The notes beneath the pieces were generated by a model. The model did no database searches. It had not been told where the DNA came from and was given only the letters and a program-made list of their open reading frames with translations. From positions 18,416,180-18,480,179 of the forward strand of contig NC_133932.1 of assembly GCF_031877795.1 (NCBI RefSeq): a stretch of 64,000 nt of DNA, given 5' to 3'. The stretch's first letter is position 1. Each line of letters opens with the position of its first letter. Origin of the DNA: Strix aluco (lineage: Eukaryota > Chordata > Aves > Strigiformes > Strigidae). Positions 47,001-61,200 of this stretch are shown here, one piece after another. The position numbers were made by a program, and so were the translations under genes.

Positions 47001-50000
47001 TAGGAGGCTGGTGTACATAAAAGGCACCAGCTTCCTTTCAGGTTAAACTTTTAGGGGATGAGGGGGATTTACATGGCCCAGAAAGTGTAAAATGTATGTA
47101 TGGCTTTTCATATTTTTACCTAGACACAGTAAATAATACAGTCCCCCAGACCTTCAGAGGTTTTGATACAACACATGCAAAGTTATTTTCTCAACCTCTC
47201 AGTGCTTTAGTAGAGCAGTGTTTCAAACATCCACTTGTGCCAATAGCCCTCTCTACTGTCTTTGAAGTCCTTTAAAGCTATGTTGAAGTCCGAGTATTAA
47301 CTAGTATAATTAACACTTATATCATGCAGGCAATTCCTGAATTAGCAGCTTGCTAATGAGCTTTGCTAAAGCCCAGCGCCTGAATGACAGGATCCTGCTG
47401 TTATCTTTGCAGTACAGCAGTGTAAAATACAGAATGAGAAACATCCTCTAAATACCATTATTTTGTGATATCATTTCCAAGGAATCCTTTCAACTTTGAG
47501 ACAAAAATCCACCATCTAAAGCTTACTAGATAGCATCAAGAGTGGTTTCTCCAACAACATAGTCCTCCTTCTTAATGCCTTCCAGTCATTTAATGTAACT
47601 GGAGTTGTCTGACAAAATCTAAACCTCTAAAACAATGTTAAGACTCTCCTACATCACCAGGGTATGGAGTACACACATCAGTATGCTTCTACTCTATCTA
47701 CTTCAAGATACAGTATTATTCCAAAACTCTAGTGTCTTAATTGTTTATAAACCATGAAATAGAAAGAATCAGAGAGTTTCCATGGAGATCAACTGTTCCA
47801 AAATAGTATCATTTCCTCATTTCAAGAACCTCCTGATTGTTAGGTTTTGGGTTGTTTTTTTTTCTTTCTGCCTTTCCTCTCACTTTTTTTTGGAAAAGAA
47901 TCCCTCACTTGTTCTTGGGAAGCATCTATACTTACTGGATAGGAAATATTAAACATTTCAACAGTATTTTTCTTTACAAATGGTACCATTCTTTTCAGTG
48001 TCAGTGTTCAGAGAAAAAAAATGCTATATAACATCAGCAAGATAGCAATTGTTTGGTGAATTGGGCAGAATGTACATTTTTGTTCATCCTGAAAATCAGA
48101 AACTGTGCATCTGGACTACTGAGAGCATATGTCACTACTTAAAATGAGTAATGGGCTCTCCCCTCAGAAGACAGGATAAAATACTGGCCAAGTGAACTGT
48201 AGAATAATGCTTAGATCTGAGAGTAGTACTGAAGATTAATACATCTTTGGTGTTACAGGGGATGAAGTACACAACCAACTGAGAGCATTGGGCTGCCTCT
48301 AACTCCTGCTTAATCATGAATCTATACCATATTCCAAAACAGAGCATGCCCTGTGCTACGGAGTTTCAAAATATATGCATATGTACTCCTGACAGCTCCA
48401 CAGCACTAGCTACTCCCTGACCCGAGAAAGATGGAAAACAAACACTGCATTAGATCAGAGTCTGCAAGTATCAATTCTATAAGGGACGAGCAGGAGGTTA
48501 AGGCTAACAGGGAATGCCTTTTTTTTTTAACTGTCAGCTAACAATTTGCCACAGTGCTAATTTTGTGATTCACAAAGTACATACGAAATTCATAACAGGT
48601 AAATTGAAGGGCTCTTTTGTGCCTATGGGTTGAGACTCAGTAGGCATATAGTACAAATCCCAGGTTGCTTGTAAAAAAATTGGATAAATTTCCAGTACTA
48701 GGTTGGTGTTAGACATTTCAGAACAGGCTAGAAATACAGCAACATATTCTGATGTTTATTACTATATTTAGAAAGTCCTAAGTAATGTGGCTGAAATAAA
48801 AATTGAGCCACAATTCCAACACATTCTCTGATACCTATGTAAGAATACGCAATACAGAAAATCCTCTCATACACGATTTCCACTGCGCTAGCTCAGTGCC
48901 ATGGCATGACTTCTCTTCCACATTCTGCCTGGCTGTCTCATGCTGGCTAGAACTTGCATCGTTAGAATTTAAACCTACATTTACTAAAATGGCAGGAAAC
49001 AAATGATACCCCTTGACAAATGAAGAGGCTGGCAAGCTTTCCTGATAACCAACAGTCAACACTCCACAAAATAATAAAAAGCATCAACCTTCTGAAACAA
49101 AGTACAGGCTGTCATAACATTTGTAAATCAAGCCACATATAAGCTTCTTAAAAATTTATCTAGAATAAGTGTAGTAAAGCAAAGTATGTCCAAGTATATT
49201 GCTCTAGATCTTAAAGGTTAAGTTCCTTAGCAGAATTTGCTGAATAATGAAAAATGGAAATGCAAACTACTAACTTGAGTGAGATTCCAAATCTCTGTGA
49301 AGTATTTTGCCGCCTCTCAAATGATTCTCAGCCTTTTATGTATTTTTAAAGAAATAACTAAACCAAAGACCCAAATATTTAGGATAACTTCTTCCTGAAG
49401 TACAATTTTACCAGTTTCCAAGTTTTTTACTGTCCTTCAAAATTCTGCAGATCTATCTACTGACATACAGAATACTGGAGCAAGTTTATCGATGCAGAAC
49501 CTCAGGTCCTTTTTCAATGAGTTGTTTTGCTGGTTGGTTGAGATTAACCCATCAATGCCTTACGTGTGATGCACAGTAAATTTCAAGGATAAAATAAATA
49601 AACAGTTGGCTATAAATTCAACATTGTGTAAATTCTAATGCTTTTTTAAAAACTGTCATTTCATCTTTTTAGAATAGCACATGCAGTCAAGACAATATGT
49701 GAACACTAATGCAATGTCTGTTTATACCAAAACTACAGTTAATCTGCTAATGTGATTATATGGCTGTGGCATGGTGATAACACATGAAAATGAAGGCTCT
49801 GACCTAGTCAGAACCCTCAGACCCAGTCAGGGACAAACTATGTCTCTGTTTTGCTTATTAGTCTAGTTTCATCCTAGTTTCAATAGTTTCATTCTGCCTG
49901 GTGATATCTCCACTCTTAGAAGACACTAATTTATTAAGCAGACTAACTAGGTTTACAGCCTTAGAGTGACTGGGCAAGTAACTTCCTGAACACAAAAAAA

Positions 50001-52464
50001 CTTCACGAAGAAATTCACGGATATCTCATTACTAGTTAATAAGGTAGGTGAATCCTATTTCAAACTGAACACTTTCTAACATATTATTTCAAAGAATGAA
50101 GTTGTCAGGGAAATTCATATTTTGGTTTCGCAGACATTAAGCTTATAGCATCATGTACTCACATGTCAATGTTTTCTTTCAAAAACACATGTATTTAGCT
50201 TTTGTAAGTTTCTAACAAAATGGTGCGTTTTGTGGCCTGACCATTGAAAAAGGTCCTCTGTACACAAAGTAACATGGAATCTTCCCTCCATATTTCTAAG
50301 CTACAGAGAGTAGGCAGTAATGTATTGTCCTACCTAAAAGTCAAAACCAGAATTCACTGACATAACAAACCAACCTCGAGGAGAGAAGAGTTAATCATAT
50401 TGCAGAGTTTTCCTACAGCAAATAGAAAGGCCAGTGTGGAGTCCCAACACTAAACTTCTGCTCTGAACTGCTGTTTGGGGAATCCTTTTTCTTCATTAAT
50501 TACACAGGGATCTCTGCCTCTCTGATAAATCTTGTAACATAGATGAAATCTTTTTTGTGCTCATTCAAACTAAGAAGGAAAGTTTAACACCACTCAACTG
50601 GGGACTCCCTAAGACATCATAGGTTAGACAGAGCCCATGATAACAAAACATATAAATACAATGATACACATTTTTTTTCATTATTAGAAAGACATACAAT
50701 GAAAAAAAAAACAAAACAACCACAACCTCAAAACATTTTTAGGCTTTCCCCCCTTCCCCCTTTAATATTCCCAGAAATAAGAGCAGCTTCACCGGAAGGG
50801 GACAATTAGCTATAAGACTTATGAAACAGTTTTTGGAATCTCTTTCAAGAATTGAAAAAACAGTATTCATGGATTCTGCTGTAAACATTTCCACTGCACC
50901 TTCTCATTTTCCACCACTATGAACAACTTCATTGAGATCTTTTCTCTCTTTTCCACATGAAGATAAACTATTTCAATCTATACTTCTTGTGGACTAACAC
51001 TTATCTTAAACATGGCCATGACATCAAGCAAAGGCTACCTGTCAAAACTCTAAGCATCCTAAATACAGGGGGTCATTTTTTAAGCCCCATATTTGGGATT
51101 GATCTAGAGCCTTTTGCAGTCAATAGTCCAAAATGCGTATCATCTTTCTTTGGCACTAGGTGAGACCTCTCAATTAGCAAGAAATTCTTTAGAAGGTCTT
51201 ACCTGTGTCATTGGTGGGAGAGGGGAAATACTTAATAATCATTCAAGTTCTAGGATTAAGGAAAGATTCAGAAATGAAAGGCACTGAAAAGTAACATCAG
51301 AGTCCTTTCTGTCCAACCCCATGTTGTCTATTCGGAATGCACTGACTTTGATGTATCCAGCTGGTGAAGAACTCACAGTATAGTTTATTTGAAGCATCTC
51401 TTAGTGTTATTAGCTAAAAACTCAGGCCCAGGTAAAATGTTTTTGGTGTAACTTCATATTGTTTCCTTCCAGTAGGAAAAATTACAAGAAAACAAGCAAG
51501 TATGACCTTAAAGCAGATTTTTTCCTCAAATCCTGGACAAACAGCAGGGAAGCTCAATGCTCTCATTTCTTGTCCAAGATGATAACACAGGAATACAGAA
51601 AGCACACACTAGAAAGTGAACAGGGTAAAAAAACCCCTCACCATTGTAAACACTATCCTTTTCAGCCAATAAGCAAAACAAACTAACAGTTCTAATACTT
51701 GTGTCCAAGGAACTGTAGCTTATATATTCATATAAAACATTTGTAGCCTAAATTCTTGGGCTAGTTTCTCTCTCTTTCATCACAGCCTTAAGATGTTTCC
51801 AACTCATGCAGAGTACCTTTGTTCTACAAATGGAGAACACGCTCTGATATTTTTGAATAGTCAAACCAGACAAGTTTTGCTTTTTCATAATTCACACTGT
51901 AATCTGGTAACAATCTAGCATGAATGTGGCTGCTCTAACATGAAAAAAAAAAATAAAAAAAGAAATCAAGGTAAAAAGAAGCAAGCCTCCACAAATCCCA
52001 ACTTATCCATTACACTGTCAAATAGGGTGTACTACCTTTTGTTGTTTGTACAGCTTGCATTACTTGCCACTATTTCTTCATGTAGGAGCTTTAATTTGAG
52101 GTTAGAGAATCAAACTGTTTATTTTAATAATGTCTCCCTACTACTTCACATTTAGTGCACACTTTCATTTTATCTCTGTATGTAAGAATAACACAGTTAA
52201 CCCCAAAAGCCTTTATAAAAACACCCTTACAGAGATATATACAGAGTTCTGTATTTCTTTGCCTTTTAAGTTGAGTTCCTCTTCAAATGCTGGGGAGCTG
52301 CAGAAACAGCAATTTAAGTTCCAATGACTTGTGCAGGCAATACTAATAGCAAGGCAGTAACAGCCATTTCTACATTACCTTACAAAACAAAAAGTCCCCA
52401 AATGCTGGACAAACTTTACATTTCATCAATGCCTTTTAAAAAAAAAAAAAAAAAAAAGGCAAAA
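41096..52464. other. AT-rich DNA without a recognised gene
   Basis: Nothing assignable apart from a 26-A run at 43814-43839 and a 20-A run at 52438-52457. Short open frames on both strands have low-complexity or random-looking translations. Confidence 0.45.
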
Positions 52465-52469
52465 CACAG

Positions 52470-53066
52470 TGTAGTGGTTTAACCCCAGCTGGCAACTAAA
52501 CACCACATAAATTCTTGCTCACTCCTCCCCCCACACCCAGTGGGATGGGGAAGAGAATCAGAAAAAAAAAAAGTAAAACTCATGGGTTCAGATAAGAACG
52601 TTTTAATAATTGAAATAAAATATAATAATAACAATAGTAATAATAATTGTGGTGAAACGAATATAACAAAAAGATAGAGAAATAAAACCCAAGAACAGAC
52701 AAATGGTGCACAATGCAATTGCTCACCACCCACTGACCAATGCCCAGCCAGTCCCTGAGCAGCAATTTGCCCCTCCTGGCCAACTTGACCCAGTTTATAT
52801 ACTGAGCATGACATCCTATGGTATGGAATATCCCTTTGGCTAGTTCGGGTCAGCTGTCCAGCTCGTGCTCCCTCCCAGCTTCTTGTGCACCTCCTCACTG
52901 GCAGAGAACAGGAAACTGAAAAGTCCTTGACTTTAGGGTAAGCACTACTTAGCAACAACTAAAACATCAGTATGTTACCAATATTATTCTCATACTAAAT
53001 CCAAAACACAGCACTGTACCAGCTACTAGGAACAAAATTAACTCTATCCCAGCTGAAACCAGGACA
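52470..53066 (-). mobile_element. Solo LTR, same broad family as the provirus
   Basis: 597 bp; the minus strand begins TGTCCTGGTTTCAGCTGGG and ends AAACCACTACA. CACAG is duplicated at 52465-52469 and 53067-53071. It has TATATAAA (minus strand of 52794-52801) and ATTAAA (52602-52607), as in a complete promoter/polyA LTR. A 20-A run ends 12 bp outside its left end. Confidence 0.88.
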
Positions 53067-53071
53067 CACAG

Positions 53072-55519
53072 TAAATTGGCCATGAAAAGTCAAGGGATGT
53101 TTCCCAAGTGCCTCTAAAAAAACTGAAATGATGAATAAAATTATGAAAAGGTTTGTTGAAAATATTTGAAACAAAACTGAACTCTTCTCCCCAGCTTGTA
53201 AAATCTATTGCACAAAGTTCCTCATTTATTTAGAATTCCCATTCATTGCTAAGAGTAAGATGTAACTACCAATAATTAAATTCACGTCAAATCCCAGACT
53301 CTCATTTTCACAGCCCAAAAACTGCAGCCTGAAGTAACCAAAAACTTACATCAGACATCCTTACTACCAAATTAAATGAGAAGTAATACTTTCTTTCAAA
53401 AGCAGCAGCTTATTTTCAAATAAAAAAAAAAATATTGAAAATCACATGATACCAGAGTCACAGACGCATAAAGAATGAGACTGAGACAAGCAGAACAATA
53501 TAGATGCTATCAGTAATGCTGTACTGAGTACTGCTAACCTCAAAACCTGTTCATCACCTACAGAATAAATCTCCCATGAGGCTGCCCCAAAGGCAGGTTG
53601 AGATTCCTCAAAATGTCAGCATTGGGGAAGGGGCAGGATTAGCAGGTAGCCCCATCTATTTCTATAGAGCTCACCTGGGGTTCTTCAATGCTCAGTGGGA
53701 GACTGACAGACTCAAGAGTCTACCACAGTTAAGTCAGAAACCTGTTTCCGCACCTTTGTGCAGCTCTTACACACCATAAAAACCTGCGACTAGACCTCAG
53801 TCACTGAGAAAGACAAGACCAAGGCCCAGGAGGATTCCTCTCCTATCTTGTTATAGATGTAGGATATGTGCCAGAAACACAGACAGCACAAGATTCCCAT
53901 ACTGAAAAGTTCCAAGAGTCACCCAATACTTTTCTTTAACAGATAAACTGCCAGGAAGTGAACAAGGCTTTCTCAAGGGGAGGCAGCAGAGATTTTCTAA
54001 TTCTGAATTTTCTTCTGTATGTATCACCTGAAACACTACAGTTTAGAGACAGAACTTTGAAAAAGTATTAATACTCAACTTCATGTCCTGTTTTTCTAGT
54101 ACCAAAGTAATACCTAAAAATTGCTAAAAGCTGACATTTTATATAGCTTATGAAAATACAGTTAAATACTTTCACGTATAATGACCAGAATAGACATCAA
54201 AGCAATGACAAATTAAGATATGCAGAATAAATTCAGGATGTTCCTATCTATTCTTAATATCACTATAGCAAATTCCTTTGTCTCTGGTGTCAATTTCAAG
54301 ACATATTGTTTGCCCATACAGAAAACATACAACTGAAAGAGACTTAGTAAACTCAAAAAAACCCCACCACCAAAACCAAAAAACAACAAACCAGCTATCA
54401 TAGACACAAAGCAGTTAACTTTTTTTCCTGTAAGTAGTCCAAATTATTACTATTTTTCACATGGATTTATTTTAGATGCAAGCACCTGGTGCACTGAATC
54501 ACCTATCAGCTCTTCCATTACACCAAGGCATCAGCCCGGCCCTGTGCAGCTTGGTCTTATTAATAACTGCTCCTTTCCCAAGATCTGGAATGAAAATATA
54601 GCTCCGAAGACACTTACTTTAGGAGGAACAGTATTCTGTTAATGAATACACTGAAAAGTACAGAAGAGTCACTACTCTCAGGAGTTTTTTGGGGTTTTGT
54701 CTGGTTTGGGTTTTTTGATTTGGTTTTATTTGGCTGGCATATTTGTAGTAAAACCTAGAAAGGAGTTATAGATTCATAAAGAAATTTCTCCCTCTCCTGA
54801 CACAGGAAACTGTATCTTTTGGGAGTCTTAAGACGAGATGTGTAGGGTGGTTTGACACACACATCCCCCTGCAAAGAAATATCTTTTCCTTAAGAACATA
54901 ATGCAAATCACTTTTGACCAGCACCAGGGTCTTAACACAAAATTATTACATACTCTGCAAAAACTCTGGCCCTGTTTTTATGCTGAACTGCTGGTGATTT
55001 CACTTGTAATGGTTATCTCCTCCAAGGGAACACAAATGTAAAGAAGCATTTCTGGCAGCATCAATGAGATGACAGACCTATAAAGGTAATAAAAGATGCA
55101 GCCCACCAGTTTAAACCTCAGTCCATTTAATATTTTAAAGAGCTGGGACATAGTAGTATTTGCTTGTGAGGAGGAGGGAAAAAATGAAACACTAGACAAA
55201 GACTGACTGAAACCTCCTCTGTCTGCAGACACTGAAAGGATCTCAGGATCAGAGCAGGATTTTACAGAGGTTCTACCCTTCACAGGCCCAGATGATGGGG
55301 GAAAGGAGTGAGAGAATTCACATCCCCTTATTAAAATAAACTTACCTGAACTTATAATCTCTTTTCAGTGTCTTCATGGAAAAAAAAAAGCAGCTAAAAC
55401 TCTATGAAGTCACTACCTCATTTTTTTTCTGTTTTTGGAGGAAATGCTGGTGGTGGAGGGAACACATCAAAGAAATAAGAAGTTCAGAAGGTCAGAATGT
55501 AATCTTGTAAACTGATAAG
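53072..55519. other. AT-rich DNA between two solo LTRs
   Basis: I see no gene, RNA gene or further repeat family here. Confidence 0.45.
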
Positions 55520-56055
55520 TTTACTACGTCTACCTGAGATGGAGTTAATTTTCCTCATAGTAGCACATGCGGTGCTGTGTTTTGGATTTGTGACTAAGTG
55601 CTGAAAACACATCAGTGTTTTGGCTATTGCTGAGCAGTACTTGCACAGCATCAAGGCTTTCTCCTTCTCCTCCACTCTGCCCCTCCCAGTGAGCAGGCCA
55701 AGTGTGGGCAAGAAGTTGGGATGGGACAGATCAATCAAAGGGATATTCCATGCCCATAATGTCATACTCAACATAAAAAACTAAGGGGAAGGCAGCTCTG
55801 GGGAGGCAGCCATTGCTCAGAGTCTGGCTGGACATCGGTTTACCTGTGGGAGGCGGTGGTTGCCTTTGCATCACTCTCAGGTTTACTCTGTTTCACTTCC
55901 TCTTTCCTTCACTTATTAAACTATGTTTATCTTGACTCACACATTTTCTCAATTTTGCCCAATTCTCTCCCTCATGCTGGTGGGGGGAAGTGAGTGAGTG
56001 AGTGAGTGACTGGGCAATGGCTTACCTGCTGACTGGGGTCAGCCAAGCACAACCA
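55520..56055 (+). mobile_element. Degraded solo LTR of the same broad family, plus orientation
   Basis: Plus-strand text CTGAGATGGAGTTAATTTTC and TGCTGTGTTTTGGATTTGTG matches the U3 start of this LTR family; AAAGGGATATTCCATGCCC, ATTAAA at 55915-55920 and a TGGGGTCAGCCAAGCAC end follow in the expected order. A GTGA tetranucleotide run (about 55990-56009) lies in U5. The ends are eroded and I found no target duplication, so the boundaries are approximate. Confidence 0.7.
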
Positions 56056-59000
56056 ACTGTTAGGGAAAATATTCTTTAAAGCAGTATTCAGAGTACTATT
56101 CCAGCTATTTTTCTCCAATGACTAAGGTGAAGGGAGAAGTAAGGAGGCTAACGTGGCACTGATAGCACTGAATTTAGAGCCTAATTTTAATAAAATACAT
56201 TATTCAAATTAATGAGATTTAAGACAGTCATTTAAATTCAAGAACAGAAATTTAATAGCAGATGTTAACTGAGCTCTATTGTTGAAATTAATTTGTGTGA
56301 AAGATAAGACGTGCAATAGTAAAAGTGGGAACAGTATTTTGTGGCATAGAAGTAACCTCTGACCTATTCGATAAAGCTGCAGTAAGAAACCAGAAATTTT
56401 GCACGGGCATGAGTGCAAAATACATATATATACACCTGCAATTGTAATGAAGAGGAACATGTAAGAAAACTTCTTTCTATAAAAGGCCATAAACCTAACA
56501 AGTTTGCGAAAGGGACTGGATATTTACAGGGATGGTAATACTAGCAGGACTTACTGTACTTGGCAAATATACTTTTTGGGAGACCACATCTAAAGGTTAT
56601 AGTAGTTTCACACTGTCAGTGGTTGTCACATAACCACTGCTCTTGCAGAATACAGTCTAGCAAGACCAGAGATAGGTAGCAAAAGCCATCCATGCTTCAC
56701 TGCTGATACTACTATTAAAGGCTGAAAAAATTTATTCAAAGCCTGTTGGAGGTTTATTTTTTTAACTGCAGTACGCTTATACTACATCAATCTCTATTAG
56801 TCAGGCCTTGTATTTATCATCAATCTTTCTGGTCCCATATGCCTCTAACAAAACCCTAGAAATGAAGGTGGTCCTAATTGTCATTGTATTTCACCCCAAT
56901 CAACACGAGGTCAAATGTTACCACAGCGAAACCAGGTCTTTCACTTGTGTGACCTCCTTGTTTTCAGTAGGATTTCATTCAAATTATCAAGACTACTTTA
57001 ATAGTAAGAAAATAAATAATATGCAGGGGTGCTGGGACAGATTATCCCACATTACTGATGAGCATAACATCATTGCAAGAAAGTGCATCTGTGTTGAGGG
57101 GGGTAAACATGGAAAGCCCACTGTTTCTTAACATTGGTTTTGCCTCTTGTTGTACTCACACAATAAACAGGACATCACACCATTTGGGAAAACAAAAAAA
57201 TCAAAGCTGACACTGTAAGGGGAAAGGTCAGCTTTTCTGCCTTTCCTCTTCCACTCTGATCCACCCAACAACCCAAAAGGTAAAACACAATCTTTCTTTC
57301 TACCTTGCTACAGTTTTTAGCTAGAAAAGATAAGCTTCTTGTTTTACATCTTTCTTCACATATTTTAATGAAACAAAGCAAACACAAAAAACTCACCATG
57401 CAATCAGTGGAGGGAAGCATTACTTAAAAACAGCAATGCAAAGCATGAAGATGCATTGGAGAGACAAAGTTACTGAATCTGACAATGAGAAAATGGTCCA
57501 AAAAAACAAACTGATTGGGAAACCTTCAGTTTCATTAAGAAACTAAGCTAAAAGATACAGGGTGAAAGTGAAGGGCTAAAAAAAAAATGAAAATAAGATC
57601 ACTGAATGCAATATGTAGGAGGAATGTGTTTCACAGATAAGCAGGATTTCACACAGTCCCAACAAGGTCAATGTAACTATTCAGAAATCTGCAAAGTGAA
57701 GCAACTCATGACACAGACATACCAAGAAAACTTTGCAAAGAGGAGGAAAGACTACTCAACACTCATACAACTTTTTCCCTGTGGTATACAAGGGAAGCAG
57801 AGAAGAGAGCAGTGCCTTTACAAAGTCTGCCACCAGCAAAATTTATACATATAATTTTTCGGTCTCTTTCAATATTCAGTCAACTCCTACCTCTGTAATT
57901 ACTCATATTTAAATGAACAACAATCTGACTTGAAAGACACAGAACGAAAAAGACTCAATTTTGTTTCACATATGTCATTTCAAATGATAACATGAAATAA
58001 CCATTGCAGAAATGTCAGTTACTTACAGAAAGAAACTGAAAAAAAAGTTGTAATATAGGCACTCTCTTCTTTTTTCTTCCCTAACTCCTGTTCTTCCTTC
58101 TGCCAACTGTACGTTTTTTCAATCAATAACTTAATTGAAACTTCTATAATAATATTACCATATTTGTTGCTAATTTTGTAAGGCCACAACTATATCTAGG
58201 GCTGTGCATACAGTTATCATTGCTATCATTTGAGTTTATCCAGCCTGCAGCATTAATAATGCAGATAAACTTAACCAAGACCCGTAATTCCTTCATCCAC
58301 TGCAATAAAGCAAACAGTGCATTTAGAGTTTGTCTGGAGCATTAATATAGTAAAAATATCAAGAGCCGAGTTTTCTTTCAATTAGACAGAAAAAAGTCTT
58401 TTGTTTTTAATTACTCTTTTATATCTCTGGTTGAAAAACAGAGCTGGAAATCAGTTCTGGAAACAGTATCAGCCTAATGAAAAAAAAAAAAAAAAAAAAA
58501 AAAGAAACCACCCTTAACAACCACTGTCTTCATTCAATCTCATCATATCCAAACTGGACTCTCCACTGTTTTTCACGTTTACTTTGAACAGCAAGATAGA
58601 CCACTGATGAAAGAGGATTTATCCAATTATTATGAGCAAAGTAGCTTTAACTTCCTTTAGATATCCACTAACAAGATATAAAATGACACTTCCCGGACAC
58701 ATCACCAGCACAATAGGGCCTTTATTGATTTTCATATCATGTTCTTCAGTCTGAGATGACTCTCTTGAGGACTCTGCTTCCCAGCAGGAAAAAAATTGCC
58801 TTTTCTATGTTTGAATTCAGGTCTATTAATGCATCTCTAGCTGGAGACAGTGTCATTTTAGTTCTTTCCCTCTGTAGTTAATGTGTCTACACCTTGCTGG
58901 CTCAGTGTCCTAATGTATCCCAGGGTTAGAGGTCAAAGTACAAAAACAAAAAAATGAAATTGCTTAGCTTGGGAATCAATAAGAAAAAGACTCTTAACAA

Positions 59001-60823
59001 TCTTTCTAAGGGTAAAATGTGCAACCAATGAGGTGTGATAAGTGTGTTCAACCTTGTGCCAAAACTACAAATAATCAAATCCAAAAGAAGGTACAGCAAA
59101 AATAAATATAAGAAAGATTTAATATTATTGTTCAGCTTGCATTACTGCCATCAGAAAATTCACAGCTGAAGGAACAGATATTAGTCTTTTCATTCATCAT
59201 TATGAAGGTTTCTGAGGTGCAATGCTGACATCATCTCTTCACTATACAAATTAAAAGGCTAAAAACCAATCTCAATAGTCAAATTACTTCGGAGAGGTAA
59301 GTTTCACAGATCGGGATAAGTTAACCTCGGTCATACGTCTGCATTTACCCATGACTCAGTCTTGGAAAAAGAAAGAGCGACATGAACTCTTGTATTGGCA
59401 GGAAGAAGCCATGGGGTCCCCACAGCCTTGACTTGAATTTGAAAAGTACAACAGATTATCAATGTATGTGTAGTCCCTGGCTTGCAGAAAAGTATGAATT
59501 TGAAGAAACATTTAGATTTTTTAATATAGAAATAGCTATATAAAAATACAACACCTGATGTTTTGTACTGCCTAGCTTTATTTATTATAGCACTTAACAG
59601 TCAACATTTACAGAGCTTGTATCAGCAGAAGATGGAAAAGGGAAAGTTAAAAGGGCCAAAATGTATGGCTCAATTTTTGTAAAAGACATAAAATATAATT
59701 GCATGACAGTTCTGACAGGAGGTAATTCCAGTTACAAGATGAGGAAATGGCTTGACAGTTAAAGAAATACATTTTAATAACAGACACTACGCATACTGAA
59801 AACAAAGCTCTCAAACCTGATCCCTACTACATTCACCCTTACGTAAATTCACTCCTCTGTACAAGGGTATAGGAGAGCATCAACATCTGGCTTAACTATC
59901 CTTTGTTCTCCATGAAGAATAGCTGTCCTGTGTTTTAAAGGCATAGGGTGAACACAATCTACATCAGACAATCTTACTTGATCTTGGTCTCCAAATCTTC
60001 TTGGCACATTACAGCCCCAGGCCACATAAGTGTTCCTCCTTGTCAACCAGAAGAAAAGATCTGCTGCAGCATCCATAACCATCTAATACAGCAGAGTATC
60101 AGAGGCTTTATTTTGGGGGTTTAAAGGGAAGACCACATCCACGTGGACAGCCAATGATATTTTACATGTATTCACAGAAATGACCGACAGTTTTTTTTCA
60201 CTTATCTCAACATTTAATGGAAGCAAAACTCATGCAATGGATGGTCAGCTATATGCCTTGTTATTCTCCACAGTACATTTAAAATACTATACAACTAAGA
60301 AAGTGACAAAAAGCCAGTCTTAGGATACAATAAGAAGTCGGGTGAAAAGAGTGGACTGGTAGCTGGAAGCATGTGGATGCATTTCATCACTGAGATATAA
60401 GAGAGTCCTGCACAGAACCCTGAAAACCAGCATGGCAAAAAACCAATTAAACACAGTCTCTGCCTCTCCACTGCTCAGGAGTAGTGGCCCAGAGCCCAGT
60501 CTTCTTCACCCTATCCTCAGGGTGTTGTCACCTTCTCTGCTTGCCTGCCTGTGACCACAAGCAAACAATCTGGTAGATGGAGCTCAGGAATGTTCTATGC
60601 CCATTCCTGCCTCCCTGGCAAGATTAACAGAGATAATATACAAAGTGTCTGGGGAGAAAAAACAACCTTCCCCTTATCTATCTCTCTTACCTGAAGTAAC
60701 ACAGCCACCAAGATGAGCACTGTAGGAAATCAGGCTCAGGACCTTATCATGAAGGCATCCAGTTTGTGTCTTGACATACATGCACCTGTACAGTTCCTCT
60801 CCCCGCCCCCCATCTACTCAAAA
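56056..60823. other. AT-rich DNA without a recognised gene
   Basis: Contains a 24-A run at 58480-58503 and the unassigned open frame at 59849-60082. Nothing else is assignable. Confidence 0.45.
59849..60082 (-). other. Unassigned 77-codon open frame
   Basis: The minus strand from ATG at 60082 reads MDAAADLFFWLTRRNTYVAW (from the second Met) and continues to LYPCTEE. It has an internal GTAAGA donor-like site and an upstream TAG that could serve as an acceptor. The composition is more protein-like than neighbouring frames, but I recognise no family; it could be a relic or chance. Confidence 0.15.
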
Positions 60824-61200
60824 ATCACAGAATCACAGAATCGTCTAGGTTGGAAAAGACCTTGAAGATCATCCAGTCCAACCATTAACCTAACATTGAC
60901 AGTTCTCAACTACACCAGATCCCTCAGCGCTAAGTCAACCTGACTCTTAAACACCTCCAGGGATGGGGACTCCACCACCTCCCTGGGCAGCCCATTCCAA
61001 CGCCTAACAACCCGTTCTGTAAAGAAATGCTTCCTAATATCTAGTCTAAACCTTCCCTGGCGCAACTTGAGGCCATTCCCTCTTGTCCTATCGCTTGTTA
61101 CTTGGTTAAAGAGGCTCATCCCCAACTCTCTGCAACCTCCTTTCAGGTAGCTGTAGAGGACAATGAGGTCAATCAAGTGTACCAGGTCATTACAGAGGGA
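60824..61200 (-). mobile_element. CR1 LINE 3' fragment
   Basis: Minus-strand translation includes [31 protein letters not shown] and [19 protein letters not shown], the C terminus of CR1 ORF2. The left end carries the repeated CR1 3' terminus (TTCTGTGATTCTGTGATTT on the minus strand). About 375 bp. Confidence 0.9.

Noticed and set aside
52438..52457. Poly-A tract next to a solo LTR as the tail of a processed pseudogene.
   Set aside because: No gene-like sequence precedes it on either strand, and similar A-runs occur at 17,438, 43,814 and 58,480 without associated retrocopies.
55484..55774. A 96-codon minus-strand open frame.
   Set aside because: It lies wholly inside the solo LTR on its antisense side.
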